A stretch of 64,000 bases of DNA from assembly GCF_024171945.1 (NCBI RefSeq), contig NZ_JAMTCR010000008.1, positions 1 through 64,000 on the forward strand. Reading direction: 5' to 3'. Source of the DNA: Actinokineospora globicatena. GTDB lineage: Bacteria > Actinomycetota > Actinomycetes > Mycobacteriales > Pseudonocardiaceae. The notes under the pieces were generated by a model. It was given only the letters and a program-made list of their open reading frames with translations. It was not told where the DNA came from and did no database searches. The position numbers and the translations under genes are program-made. Position 1 is the stretch's first letter; each line of letters opens with the position of its first letter. This document shows positions 46,877 to 56,017 of the stretch, piece by piece.

Positions 46877-47737
46877 TCAGAGCTTGCGCAGCAACGCCTG
46901 CTTCGCCGCGCTGAACTCGTCCTCGGTGAGCACGCCGTCGCGGCGCAGCTCACCCAGTTCGCGCAGCCGCCGCAGCACCGTGTCCTGGTCCTCCGAAAAG
47001 CCTTGGGCGCTCAGCGCGCCCTGAGTGTCCGAAGTGGACGCGGAGGCCGCGGCGGGGTGCGGCAGCTTGCCCACCACCGAGGCCGCGAGCAGCGCCGAGG
47101 TCGCGATGTCCTTCTTGAACCCCCACAACCGGAAGCAGTTCGGGTCGTGCGACGCGGGCTGCGTGCTCGGCGGGCCGATCGGGCGCAACCGGACCAGCTT
47201 GGGTGTCCACTCGACACCGAGGAGGTCGCCGACGGCCACCTCCCGCGCCCCGCCGGAGCGCTTGGACGACTCGGCCGCCCAACCCCACTCGAACCGGACG
47301 CGGTCCCCGTCGAACGAGGCGACGCCGTCCTCGCCGGTGGTCGACAGCGGCGCGCTCGGCGCGGGCAGCAGCCACCCCTCGGCCGGGCCGTCGGGCACCC
47401 CCGCGACCATCCGGGCGTCGCGGACCCCGTCGGCGAAGTACTCGGCCGACGCGGCGGCCTTCGGCTCGATGGTCAGCCGGAACGGGTCGGCGGCCTCGGG
47501 CAGCGCGCCGCCGGTGACGTGGGTCAGCGGGTCGGCGCCCGCGCGCGGCCGCAGCCGCAGGTGCCCGCCCTTGCGGTCGGTCTCGAACCCGACCGCGGCG
47601 ATCACCGCCAGCGGCACCACCAGCTCGCCGACGGCCAGTCGCAGTGGGTGCGCGGCCTTGGCCGGGACCACCCGCACGGCGTCGTAGTCGAACACCCAGG
47701 TGCCCTCGCGGCCGGTCACCTCGGTCATCCCCAGCAC
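46877..47737 (-). CDS. DUF4429-SHOCT protein
   Basis: A 286-residue protein from GTG 47737, chosen because GGGGGAG lies 6 bases before it; ATG 47728 is the alternative. Two DUF4429 repeats (residues about 15-130 and 150-250, with GTWVFDYDAVRVVP and VASFDGDRVRFEWGW). The C-terminal 32 residues are a SHOCT motif (LRRLRELGELRRDGVLTEDEFSAAKQALL), a short helix often used for oligomerisation. No membrane segment. Function unknown. Confidence 0.85.
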   Translation of the reverse strand: MLGMTEVTGREGTWVFDYDAVRVVPAKAAHPLRLAVGELVVPLAVIAAVGFETDRKGGHLRLRPRAGADPLTHVTGGALPEAADPFRLTIEPKAAASAEYFADGVRDARMVAGVPDGPAEGWLLPAPSAPLSTTGEDGVASFDGDRVRFEWGWAAESSKRSGGAREVAVGDLLGVEWTPKLVRLRPIGPPSTQPASHDPNCFRLWGFKKDIATSALLAASVVGKLPHPAAASASTSDTQGALSAQGFSEDQDTVLRRLRELGELRRDGVLTEDEFSAAKQALLRKL

Positions 47738-47775
47738 GGCGTGCTCCCCCCGCTCACGCGGACACCGTACCGGGT

Positions 47776-48423
47776 TCAGACCGCCGCGATCCGCCCCTCG
47801 GCCAAGGCCAGCTCCCGGTCGGCGATCCGGTGCACCGCGTCGTGGTGCGTGGCGACCAGCACGGCCGTGCCCTCCCCGGCGGTCCGGCGCAGCAACCCGA
47901 GCACCACCGCGACGCTGTCGTGGTCGAGGTGCGCGGTCGGCTCGTCGGCGAGCAGGACCGCCGGACGCGCGGACACCGCCCTGGCCAGGGCGGCGCGCTG
48001 CTGCTGCCCGTAGGACACCTCCTGCGGGTACCGGTCGGCCAGCGCGGCGATCCCCAGCTCCGCCAGCAGTTCCCCGACCCGGTCGGCGACCTCGGCGCGC
48101 CGCCCGGACAGCCGCAGCGGCAACGCCACGTTCTCCGCCAGCGTCAACTCCTGCGCCAACCCGAGCGCCTGCGGCAGCACCCCGCAGTCGCTCCACGGCG
48201 GGACGGCGGGCAACGGGGCGCCGCACACCTCCACGGTCCCGGCGTCGGGCTTGTCGAACCCGCACAGCACCGCGAACAACGCGCTCTTGCCCGACCCGGA
48301 CCGCCCCGACACCGTGACCACCTCGGCGGCGGCCACCGCGAGGTCGACCCCGCGCAGCACCTCGACCCGCCCGTCGGGGTGGTCGAACCCCCGGGTCACC
48401 CCACGCGCGACCAGGGCGCTCAC
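47776..48423 (-). CDS. ABC transporter ATPase A (FtsX-type system)
   Basis: A 215-residue ATP-binding protein of the LolD/MacB type. Walker A GRSGSGKSA, Q-loop, Walker B AVLLADEP and H-loop ATHHD are intact. The signature is YGQQQ (preceded by VS), a departure from LSGGQ that may weaken ATP hydrolysis. It overlaps the second ATPase by 4 nt. Confidence 0.9.
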   Translation of the reverse strand: MSALVARGVTRGFDHPDGRVEVLRGVDLAVAAAEVVTVSGRSGSGKSALFAVLCGFDKPDAGTVEVCGAPLPAVPPWSDCGVLPQALGLAQELTLAENVALPLRLSGRRAEVADRVGELLAELGIAALADRYPQEVSYGQQQRAALARAVSARPAVLLADEPTAHLDHDSVAVVLGLLRRTAGEGTAVLVATHHDAVHRIADRELALAEGRIAAV

Positions 48424-49115
48424 GCGGCGACCTCCTCGATGTGGCCCTCGCGCAGTCGGACCACGCGGTCGCCGATGGCGACCAGGTCCGGGTCGTGCGA
48501 GGCGGCGACCACGGCGACACCGCGGTCGGCCAGGCGGCGGACCACGTCGAGCACCAAGGCCGCCGACGCCGCGTCGAGCTGGGAGGTGGGTTCGTCGGCG
48601 AGGATGACGGCGGGGGAGCGGGCCAGGGCGCAGCCGAAGGCCAGTCGCTGCTGCTGGCCGCCGGAGAGCGCGCTGACCCGCCAGGTCCCGGTGCCGGGGA
48701 TGCCGAGCCAGTCGAGGATGGCCGGGTCGGCGGCGGGGCGCCCGGCGGACTGGGCGGCGGCGGTCAGGTTCCCGGCCACGGTCAGGTGGCCGATCAGGTT
48801 GTCCGGCGGGGCCTGGAAGACCACCGCGATCCGGTCGCGGCGCACGGCCCGGCGCGCGCGGTGGGTGAGCCTGCCGATGTCGCGGCCCTGCCAGGCGACC
48901 GACCCGGACGTGTGCCGGTCGATCAACCCCAGCACCCGCAGCAGCGTCGACTTGCCCGACCCGGACGGCCCGGCCAGCACGGTGACCCCCCGCGCCGCCA
49001 CGTCGAAGCTCACCCCGGCCACGGCGCTGACCTCCCCGGCGGGGGTCCGGTAGCGCACGTGCGCGTCCCGCAGCTCGTAGAGCGGGACCTGCTCGTCGAA
49101 CAACGGCTCAGCCAC
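48420..49115 (-). CDS. ABC transporter ATPase B (FtsX-type system)
   Basis: A 231-residue ATPase with the full consensus: Walker A GPSGSGKST, signature LSGGQQQRLAFG, Walker B AVILADEP, H-loop ASHD. It overlaps the permease gene by 8 nt and is translated with it. Probably pairs with the first ATPase to form an unequal dimer. Confidence 0.92.
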   Translation of the reverse strand: MAEPLFDEQVPLYELRDAHVRYRTPAGEVSAVAGVSFDVAARGVTVLAGPSGSGKSTLLRVLGLIDRHTSGSVAWQGRDIGRLTHRARRAVRRDRIAVVFQAPPDNLIGHLTVAGNLTAAAQSAGRPAADPAILDWLGIPGTGTWRVSALSGGQQQRLAFGCALARSPAVILADEPTSQLDAASAALVLDVVRRLADRGVAVVAASHDPDLVAIGDRVVRLREGHIEEVAA

Positions 49116-51651
49116 GGATCAGCTCCCCGACTCGGGCGGTGGTGACCGACCGCACCGCCGACCAGCACACCAGGGCCACCACCGCGGCGGCCACCGAGGT
49201 CGTCGTCGACACCAGCGGCACCAGGTCCGGTGCCGAGGCCACCGGCCGCAGCCACGGCGACGGGTCCAGCATCGGCGCGGACACCGCCGCGCACGCCGCC
49301 CCCGCCGCGCTGCCCGCCGCGACCGACACCCCGGCCAGCGACCCCAGCTCGGTGAGGTGGCTGCCGACCAGGGTCCGCTGCCGCAGCCCCATCCGGGTGG
49401 CCAGCGCCCCGGCCAGCGCGTTCTGCCTGCGCCGCACCTCGACGGCCAGCACCAGCGCGGCCGCCGCGACGATGGCCAGCACCATGCCCAGCGCGGTGAC
49501 GAAGTCGAAGGTCCAGGTGACGGTCAGGAACGGCAGCCCGTCGAGGGCGAGCGCCTTGGACCGGGAGTGCAGGTGGTGGATGCCCGCCGCGTCCAGCTCG
49601 GCCACCAGCTCGGCGATCGGCTTGGTCGACCACACCTGCCACACGTCGATCCGCGCCGGGTCCGCCAGCGCCGCCGCGGCCACCACGTAGCCGCGTCCGG
49701 TGCCGATCAGCGGGAACGACGGCACCTGGCCGACAGGTCGGACCGCACCCACCCGGGGCAGCTCGGTCTGGGCGTCCGGTGTGGACCCGACGCGCAGCGC
49801 GCGGAGCCCGGGGCCGGACGCGCCGGTCAGGGAAGACAGTTGGGCGTCGACATCGGCGGTGTCGCGGTCGCCGAGCCACGCGGACCGGGTGAACGTCTTC
49901 GGGTCGACCGCCAGCAGGATGCTCTCCCCGGTCTTGACCACCCCGACCACGGTCGCGTGCTCGGCCAACGACGGCGGTAGCCCCGCCGCGGCGACCCGGC
50001 CCGGGATCTGCGCGGTCGACTCGGCCCCGACGAACAGACCGGACTTGGTGTCCAGCGCCTCGCTCTGCGCGTCCGCGACACCGACGCCGACCGTCAACGT
50101 GCCCACCGCGAGCGTCCCGACCAGCAGGATCCCCACCGCGGACCCGGCGGCGGCCGACAACCGGCGCAACGCCAGGTGCACCGCGGGCACCCGCCACAGG
50201 TTGGCCCGGTGTCCCGCCGACAACGCCCACCGCGCGAGCCTGACCGTGACTAGAGCGACCGTGAGGACTACCAGCAACGGGAAGGCCAACCCGACGGCGT
50301 CAGCGGTCTGCGGCAAGGGTTGTCCGAACTGGAGTTTCGTCGGTGTGCTGTCTAGGCGCGCCCACGCGAGGTAGGCCAACCCGGCGGTGATCAGTTCCCA
50401 CGGCACTAACCGCCACACCCGCGACATCCCGCGCGTGCTGCCTGCCTGGAACTCCCGGTGCGTCCGCGCGGCAGTCACCGCACCCACGACCAACAACGCG
50501 GCCACGAGGACCCCGGTCGCGACCAGCGCCGCCGCACCGACAGTGCCGTCGGTCAACGCAGTCGACGGCGCGTACCAGGACAGCGTCAACCGTGCCGCGA
50601 CAAGTCCGGCCGCCGCGCCCCCGAGCAGGGGCGCCGCCAACTCCAGCACCGCCCGCCACCCCAGCGCGATCGGTCCCGCCCCGCGTGCCCACAGGAGCCG
50701 TAGTTCGGCGTGCCGCCGTTGCACCCATTGCACGGTCACCGCGCCGACCCCGGCCAGACCGACCAGCAGGCTGATCACCGTCAACGGCAGCACCGCGCCC
50801 AAGACCGTCGACTCGGCCGACCGCGCGACCTCCACCGGCTTGGCGAAGTAGTTCGACGCCATCACCAGGCGCGCCTTGTCCTGCGTCCGCAACTGCGCGG
50901 TGACCCCGTCGACCACCGTCTTCCCGCGCGCTACCAGGGCGGCGGCCTCATCGGTCGTCTTGGGGGTCTCGGTGGGGAAGCGGACGGTGACCGCCGCCGC
51001 GTTCCCGCTCGGCGGACCCATCGACTCGGTGAACGACGCCAGGCTGGGGAACCAGATGACCGCCGCCGTCGCGCCCTCGGTGGCCAGCGGGTTCGGCACG
51101 ATCCGCTGCTGCTCGGAGCACCAGTACGCGGGCACCGGGTCGCTGACGTCGGCGTAGATCGCGGTCACCGGCGGCAGGGTGCCGTCGAGGCCGCGGTCGC
51201 CGATCTTGATCCCCGCGTCCTCGGCGATGCTGCGCGGCACCCACACCCCGTCCCGGCTACCGCCCTCGACGACCCGCAGGTTGTCCATCGCGCCGTCGCG
51301 GTACCCGAACTGCGACCACGGGTGCGGGCCGTTGAAGTCCCACTGCCGCACGGGGGAGTAGACCGCGCCGACCACCGTGGTGAACCCGGCCGCCCGACCC
51401 TGGTCCGCGGAGATCCGCAGGATCGTGTTGGCGTCGGCGACCGTCACCCGGTTCCCGTCGACCACCGGCGGCACGGTCTGGCCGCACAACCGGCCGGCCT
51501 GGTAGGCCACCGCCGCCGACCCGGCCGAGTCCGCGTGCAGCACCGCGGCCGCGCCGACGAAGCTGAGCAGCAGGGCCGCGACGAAGGCCACCAACACCGT
51601 CAGCGGACTCGACACCGCCGCGCGCGGAGCCGCCCTCCATGGCAACTGCAT
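49108..51651 (-). CDS. FtsX/MacB-type ABC permease
   Basis: An 847-residue permease. One N-terminal helix (about 16-40), then a large periplasmic domain of MacB_PCD type, a four-helix FtsX block (about 290-440), a second extracellular domain, and a C-terminal helix group (about 700-845). This is the duplicated FtsX layout of actinobacterial lipid- or drug-exporting systems. It is first in the gene set and followed by the two ATPases. ATG 51651 is used. Confidence 0.88.
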   Translation of the reverse strand: MQLPWRAAPRAAVSSPLTVLVAFVAALLLSFVGAAAVLHADSAGSAAVAYQAGRLCGQTVPPVVDGNRVTVADANTILRISADQGRAAGFTTVVGAVYSPVRQWDFNGPHPWSQFGYRDGAMDNLRVVEGGSRDGVWVPRSIAEDAGIKIGDRGLDGTLPPVTAIYADVSDPVPAYWCSEQQRIVPNPLATEGATAAVIWFPSLASFTESMGPPSGNAAAVTVRFPTETPKTTDEAAALVARGKTVVDGVTAQLRTQDKARLVMASNYFAKPVEVARSAESTVLGAVLPLTVISLLVGLAGVGAVTVQWVQRRHAELRLLWARGAGPIALGWRAVLELAAPLLGGAAAGLVAARLTLSWYAPSTALTDGTVGAAALVATGVLVAALLVVGAVTAARTHREFQAGSTRGMSRVWRLVPWELITAGLAYLAWARLDSTPTKLQFGQPLPQTADAVGLAFPLLVVLTVALVTVRLARWALSAGHRANLWRVPAVHLALRRLSAAAGSAVGILLVGTLAVGTLTVGVGVADAQSEALDTKSGLFVGAESTAQIPGRVAAAGLPPSLAEHATVVGVVKTGESILLAVDPKTFTRSAWLGDRDTADVDAQLSSLTGASGPGLRALRVGSTPDAQTELPRVGAVRPVGQVPSFPLIGTGRGYVVAAAALADPARIDVWQVWSTKPIAELVAELDAAGIHHLHSRSKALALDGLPFLTVTWTFDFVTALGMVLAIVAAAALVLAVEVRRRQNALAGALATRMGLRQRTLVGSHLTELGSLAGVSVAAGSAAGAACAAVSAPMLDPSPWLRPVASAPDLVPLVSTTTSVAAAVVALVCWSAVRSVTTARVGELIRG

Positions 51652-51748
51652 GGAGCGGCACGCTACCGGCGTCGCCGCTGGTCACCGCCGAACGCGACCC
51701 ATTCGAGATCCGCCGCCGACAGCGCGTGCCCGACCGGTCACCGAACGC

Positions 51749-51787
51749 GCGGAGGGGCGGGGAGCCACCCGCTCCCCGCCCCTCCGC
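51749..51787 (-). terminator. Terminator after the S37 peptidase
   Basis: A perfect 17-bp stem (arms 51749-51765 and 51771-51787, GCGGAGGGGCG outer) with a 5-base loop. It lies 3' of the S37 gene and before the permease start. Confidence 0.85.
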
Positions 51788-51820
51788 TGACCACAACTGA
51801 CTGGAACCGATCAGAACCGA

Positions 51821-53254
51821 CTAGAACGGACGCCTGCGCGGCGGCTCGGCCCGGTCGAGATCGGTGATCCCGTCCGATGCCCGCTCCGCGAACGCGGGCG
51901 CGGTCACGTTCGCCCACCGGCGCAGCGTCGCCGTGGCGGCGGCCGCGTCAGCGGGGGACAGCGCCGCGATGTTCGCGCCGTGGTTGGCGCCGGGCGCGAC
52001 GTAGAGGTGCGAGTCGCGGCGGCTGGGCACGAACTGCTCGGCGCCCCACGGGTCGTTGGCCCCGTAGACGAACAGCAGCTGCGAACCCCGGGCGCGCACC
52101 CAGCGGTCCACGTCCAGCATCGGCCGCGAGTCGTGGCGGCGGCGCAGCTCCGGCGGGAGGCTGGAGTTCGCCTGGTACAGGTTCGGGTACTTGGTCAGGC
52201 CCCGCAGGTGCTCGAACTTCGGCTGCGGCCAGCCCAGCTGGGTCGCGGCCTGGTAGAAGTACGGCGAGTACGGGGTGATGCCCTGGTCGGCGTAGAAGGC
52301 GAACCCGGCGGTGGCGTCGATGAACGCGTACAGCTCGTCGTCGGTCGCGGTCTTGGCCGGGACGGTCGCGCAGTCGGCCTGGGTCGAGTACTGCCAGAAC
52401 GCCCACACGGTGTCCAGGACGGTCATCTCGTAGGCCTTGTCGATCGACCCGAGCACCCCGGTGAACGTCCAGTTCGCCGCGGTCGCCGCCGCCTGGTATT
52501 TGGCCACCAGCGCGGTCCGCCGCTTGAGGGCCTCCTTCTGCACGTCCGCCAGCTTGGTGCGGCACGCCGGGTCGTTGCCCACGGTCTGGAAGAACCGGTC
52601 GTAGGCGCGGTCGGAGTCGTTGTCCGCGTCGTTGGGGGCGACGTAGGCGACGACGCCGTCGACGTCCTCCGGGTAGAAGCGCCGGTGGTAGACCGAGGTC
52701 ATCCCGCCCTTGCTGGCCCCGGTGGAGATCCACTTCGCGGCGTAGACCCGCTTGAGGGCCTTGACGATCCGGTGGTGGTCGGTGGCCGCCTGCCAGATGT
52801 CGAGGTCGTCCCAGTCCGCGTTCGCGGGCCGCGACGGGGTGAAGAACCGCTGCTCCACCGAGATCTGGTTGCCGTCGACGAGCCGGGTGGGCTCCGAGCG
52901 GAACGCGGTGGTCGGCATGTTGTAGCCGGTGGTGTGCAGCACCACCGGCCGGGCGGTGTCCTTGTGCAGTAACTGGAACCGCTGCTCGAACGTGGCGCCG
53001 CGCGGGTTGTGGTGGTCGACCGGCTGCTTGAAGGTCAGCAGGAAGAACCGGTACCCGGCGGGCGGGGTGGCCGACTCGGAGACCACCGTCAGACCGGGGA
53101 CGGCCTTGAGCTGGTCGAGGATGTCGGCGCTGTGCGCGCTCTGGCTGGTGGCGGGACCTGGTGCCGCCTGCGCGGGGGCGGCGGCCACGGCCACCCCCAC
53201 CGCGGCGGCGACCGCCAGTCCCGCCGCGAGCGCCCGTCTGGTGCGGAGAAGCAC
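51821..53254 (-). CDS. Secreted S37 tripeptidyl aminopeptidase
   Basis: A 477-residue protein of the S37 (PS-10) family. An AAGGAG site ends one base before ATG 53260, too near; GTG 53254 has 7 bases of spacing and is preferred. Signal peptide with an Ala-rich end (about 1-32). Catalytic Ser in STGASKGGMTS (G-x-S-K-G-G), with Asp and His expected in YGANDPWGAEQF and PGANHGANIA. In Streptomyces, S37 enzymes remove tripeptides from secreted propeptides. It is not adjacent to the S8 peptidase of this window. Confidence 0.88.
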   Translation of the reverse strand: MLLRTRRALAAGLAVAAAVGVAVAAAPAQAAPGPATSQSAHSADILDQLKAVPGLTVVSESATPPAGYRFFLLTFKQPVDHHNPRGATFEQRFQLLHKDTARPVVLHTTGYNMPTTAFRSEPTRLVDGNQISVEQRFFTPSRPANADWDDLDIWQAATDHHRIVKALKRVYAAKWISTGASKGGMTSVYHRRFYPEDVDGVVAYVAPNDADNDSDRAYDRFFQTVGNDPACRTKLADVQKEALKRRTALVAKYQAAATAANWTFTGVLGSIDKAYEMTVLDTVWAFWQYSTQADCATVPAKTATDDELYAFIDATAGFAFYADQGITPYSPYFYQAATQLGWPQPKFEHLRGLTKYPNLYQANSSLPPELRRRHDSRPMLDVDRWVRARGSQLLFVYGANDPWGAEQFVPSRRDSHLYVAPGANHGANIAALSPADAAAATATLRRWANVTAPAFAERASDGITDLDRAEPPRRRPF

Positions 53255-53390
53255 GCCCATACTCCTTGGGGTCGGTGGTCTGCTGCGGCAGTGCCCTGCC
53301 CGCAGGGATGGCAGAGTCTTGCGCACCGGCCCCGCTGTCCGAAAGCCGCTGACAATCGCCCCACGACGGGTGTCGGGGGCCAGTCGGGAT

Positions 53391-53433
53391 CGGCGGTCGC
53401 CCATGTGGCCCTCGCTCACCTGGGCGACCGCCG
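53391..53433 (-). terminator. Terminator of kamA
   Basis: CGGCGGTCGCCC (53391-53402) pairs perfectly with GGGCGACCGCCG (53422-53433). It lies just after the kamA stop at 53445 on the minus strand. Confidence 0.8.
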
Positions 53434-53444
53434 GGGCTGGGGGG

Positions 53445-54872
53445 TCAGCCCTCGTAGGTCGGGTGGTCCCGCCAGTGCCGCTGCCCGGTGGCGGGCAGCG
53501 TGCTGATCGGGTCGTAGTACGGGTAGCGGCGGCTCAGGATCGCCTCGGCGTCCTCGGCCTCCTCGCGTTCGGTGCCCGCGCGGTAGTTCTTGGTCCAGTA
53601 GGAGACACCCAGCTCGCGGTCGTACTCGGCGAGCTGGTGCACCCAGCGCTTCCCGACATATGGGACATCGCAGATGATGCGCGGGGTCGCGTAGCCGGGC
53701 AGGTAGCCCATGATCGCGTGCTGGAGCTCTTGGGCCTCCCACACCGCGACCCGCCAGTGCTCGGCGTTGGGGATCATGTCGCACATGTAGAAGTAGTAGG
53801 GCAGCACGCCCGCCTCGCCCTGCAGCGCGAAGCACAGGTCGAGCAGCGCCTCCGGGGTCGCGTTCACGCCCCGCATCAGCACGCCCTGGTTGCGCACGTC
53901 GCGCACCCCGACCTCCAGCGCCGTCCGCGCCGCCTCGGCCACCAGCGGGGTCACCGACTGGGCGTGGTTGACGTGGGTGTGGATGGCCAGGTTCACCCCG
54001 CGCCGCGCGGCCGTGCGGGCGACCCGCTCCAAGCCCTCGACCACCGACGGCTGCAACCAGTGCTGCGGCAGCCCCGCCAGCGCCTTGGTCGCCAGCCGGA
54101 TGTCGCGCACCGTCTCGATGTCGAGCAGCCGCATCAGGAACGACTCCAGCTGCTTCCACGGCACGTTCGCCACGTCGCCGCCGGAGACCACCACGTCGCG
54201 CACCCCGGGGGTGCGGCGCAGGTAGTCGATCATCTGGTCCTGCCGGTCGACCGGCTTGAGCGCGAGCTTGTGCTTGTCGACCTGCGGGGTCGAGTTGCCG
54301 ACCAGGTCCATCCGGGTGCAGTGCCCGCAGTACTGGGGGCAGGTGGACAGCAGCTCGGCGAGCACCTTGGTGGGGTAGCGGTGGGTCAGGCCCTCCACCA
54401 CCCACATCTCGGCCTCGTGCAGCGAGTCGCGGGTCGAGTGCGGGTGGCTCGGCCACTCGGGGTCGCGGTCGGAGCGCACGGGCAGCATGTAGCGGCGGAT
54501 CGGGTCGGCGAAGAACGCCTCGGTGAACTCGGCCGCCTCCGCCGTCGGCGCCATGGTGTTGAGCATCTGCGGCGGCAGCAGCATCGACATGGTCGCCAGC
54601 TGCTCCTGGTCGGCCAGCAGCTCCGCGTAGAACGACTCGTCGAGCAGGCCGCCGACGACCTTGCGCAGCTGCCGCTCGTTCTTGACGCAGTTGACCCGCT
54701 GCCACTGCGCGTCCCGCCACTGCGCCTCGGTCACCCCCGACCAGCCGGGGAAGCGCCGCCAGTCCGGTTCCACCAGCTCACGGCGGACGTACTCGTAGGG
54801 CTGGTGGGCGCCGTCGCGCACCGCGGCGGACACGGTCGTGTCCGCCTGCCGCAAGTCCCGCAACGCAGTCAT
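53445..54872 (-). CDS. kamA: Lysine 2,3-aminomutase (KamA)
   Basis: A 475-residue radical SAM/PLP enzyme that turns L-lysine into beta-lysine. The [4Fe-4S] motif CPQYCGHC gives C178, C182 and C185 (C-x3-C-x2-C). A PLP-binding lysine is likely in VPYVGKRW (about K408). SAM-binding VVSGGDVANVPWKQL and LLDIETVRDIRLAT are seen. The size is a little above the usual 416 residues, from an N-terminal extension of about 100. It is divergent from kdd with a 107-bp gap that carries two palindromes. GGAG is 6 bases before ATG. Confidence 0.93.
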   Translation of the reverse strand: MTALRDLRQADTTVSAAVRDGAHQPYEYVRRELVEPDWRRFPGWSGVTEAQWRDAQWQRVNCVKNERQLRKVVGGLLDESFYAELLADQEQLATMSMLLPPQMLNTMAPTAEAAEFTEAFFADPIRRYMLPVRSDRDPEWPSHPHSTRDSLHEAEMWVVEGLTHRYPTKVLAELLSTCPQYCGHCTRMDLVGNSTPQVDKHKLALKPVDRQDQMIDYLRRTPGVRDVVVSGGDVANVPWKQLESFLMRLLDIETVRDIRLATKALAGLPQHWLQPSVVEGLERVARTAARRGVNLAIHTHVNHAQSVTPLVAEAARTALEVGVRDVRNQGVLMRGVNATPEALLDLCFALQGEAGVLPYYFYMCDMIPNAEHWRVAVWEAQELQHAIMGYLPGYATPRIICDVPYVGKRWVHQLAEYDRELGVSYWTKNYRAGTEREEAEDAEAILSRRYPYYDPISTLPATGQRHWRDHPTYEG

Positions 54873-54879
54873 ATGTACT

Positions 54880-54892
54880 CCTAGCCGCTAGG
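54880..54892 (-). promoter_or_regulatory. Inverted repeat overlapping the kamA ribosome site
   Basis: CCTAGC (54880-54885) and GCTAGG (54887-54892) pair around one base, 7 bases before the kamA ATG. A second inverted repeat with GAGC (54915-54918) and GCTC (54925-54928) around GCTAGT lies upstream. Both contain GCTAG, so they may be sites for one regulator. Confidence 0.5.
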
Positions 54893-54930
54893 GTGGCGTG
54901 AAGATATGCTGCCAGAGCGCTAGTGCTCCG

Positions 54931-54936
54931 TAAAAT
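54931..54936 (+). promoter_or_regulatory. -10 element of the kdd operon
   Basis: TAAAAT, followed about 38 bases later by GGAGGG and ATG 54980. It is a better match to the consensus than most -10 boxes in this window. Confidence 0.6.
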
Positions 54937-54979
54937 CTACAGCACTTTCGCCGTCATGACGTCACACGGAGGGCTCGGG

Positions 54980-56017
54980 ATGAACGCACAGGTCGCACGG
55001 GTCGGCTCGCCGTTCGGGCTGCACCGGGTGGTCGAGCCCGCCGGGGTGCTGCCCCAGCAGGCGCACCGGCTCGACCCCGACCCCGAGCCGTACGCCGACG
55101 AGGTGGTCATCGACGTCGACCGGCTCAACCTGGACGCGGCCTCCTACCGGCAATTGCGCGAGCAGCACGGCACCGGTGACGCCGTCCGGGCCGCCGTGCT
55201 GGGGATCGTCGCCGAGCGCGGCAAGATGCAGAACCCGGTCACCGGGTCCGGCGGGATGCTCTTGGGCACGGTCGCCGCTGTCGGCCCTGACTCGCCGTTG
55301 GCGCTAGAGGTGGGCGACCGGGTCGCGACTCTTGTCTCACTTACGCTGACTCCGCTGCGGATCACGGACGGCCTTGCCGACTGGGACGGGCTTAGCGAGC
55401 AGGTGCCGTGCCGGGGGACCGCGGTGCTGTTCGGCCGCTCCATCGCCGCCGTGCTGCCCAACGACCTGCCCGATGGGATCGCGCTGTCGGTCATGGACGT
55501 CTGCGGTGCCCCCGCGCTCACCGATCGCGTCGTCCGTGAGGCGGGTGTCGGCGCGTCCGTGCTGGTGCTCGGCGGTGGCGGCAAGTCCGGCTCGCTGTCG
55601 CTGGCCGCCGCCCGCCGTGCCGGGGCCACCCGCGTGGTCGCGCTCGTCCCGACCGACGCCGAGGCCGACGCGGTGCGCTCGGCCGGGCTGGCCGACGAGG
55701 TCGTCGTCGCCGACGCCCGCGACCCGCTCGCCGTGCACGCCGCCATCGGCACCCCCGTCGACGTCACCGTGGTGTGCGTCGACGTGCCCGGCTGCGAGCA
55801 CGGCGCGATCATGGCCACCGCCGACGGCGGCACCGTCGTGTTCTTCTCCATGGCCACCTCGTTCCCCGCCGCCGCGCTCGGTGCCGAGGGCCTTGCCGCC
55901 GACGTCCGGATGCTCGTCGGCAACGGCTACGTGCCCGGCCACGCCGCGTTCGCGCTGGACCTGCTGCGCGCCGAGCCCGGGGTGCGCGCGCTGTTCGCCG
56001 CCCGCGAGACTCAGTGA
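54980..56017 (+). CDS. kdd: L-erythro-3,5-diaminohexanoate dehydrogenase
   Basis: A 345-residue NAD(P)-dependent dehydrogenase that oxidises 3,5-diaminohexanoate to 5-amino-3-oxohexanoate. It is in the zinc-free alcohol-dehydrogenase-like family: catalytic part (1-150), Rossmann fold with VLVLGGGGKSGSLSLAAA at about 188-205, and a C-terminal part. ATG 54980 is chosen over earlier starts because GGAGGG lies 6 bases before. It overlaps the amidohydrolase gene by 4 nt. Confidence 0.9.
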   Translation: MNAQVARVGSPFGLHRVVEPAGVLPQQAHRLDPDPEPYADEVVIDVDRLNLDAASYRQLREQHGTGDAVRAAVLGIVAERGKMQNPVTGSGGMLLGTVAAVGPDSPLALEVGDRVATLVSLTLTPLRITDGLADWDGLSEQVPCRGTAVLFGRSIAAVLPNDLPDGIALSVMDVCGAPALTDRVVREAGVGASVLVLGGGGKSGSLSLAAARRAGATRVVALVPTDAEADAVRSAGLADEVVVADARDPLAVHAAIGTPVDVTVVCVDVPGCEHGAIMATADGGTVVFFSMATSFPAAALGAEGLAADVRMLVGNGYVPGHAAFALDLLRAEPGVRALFAARETQ

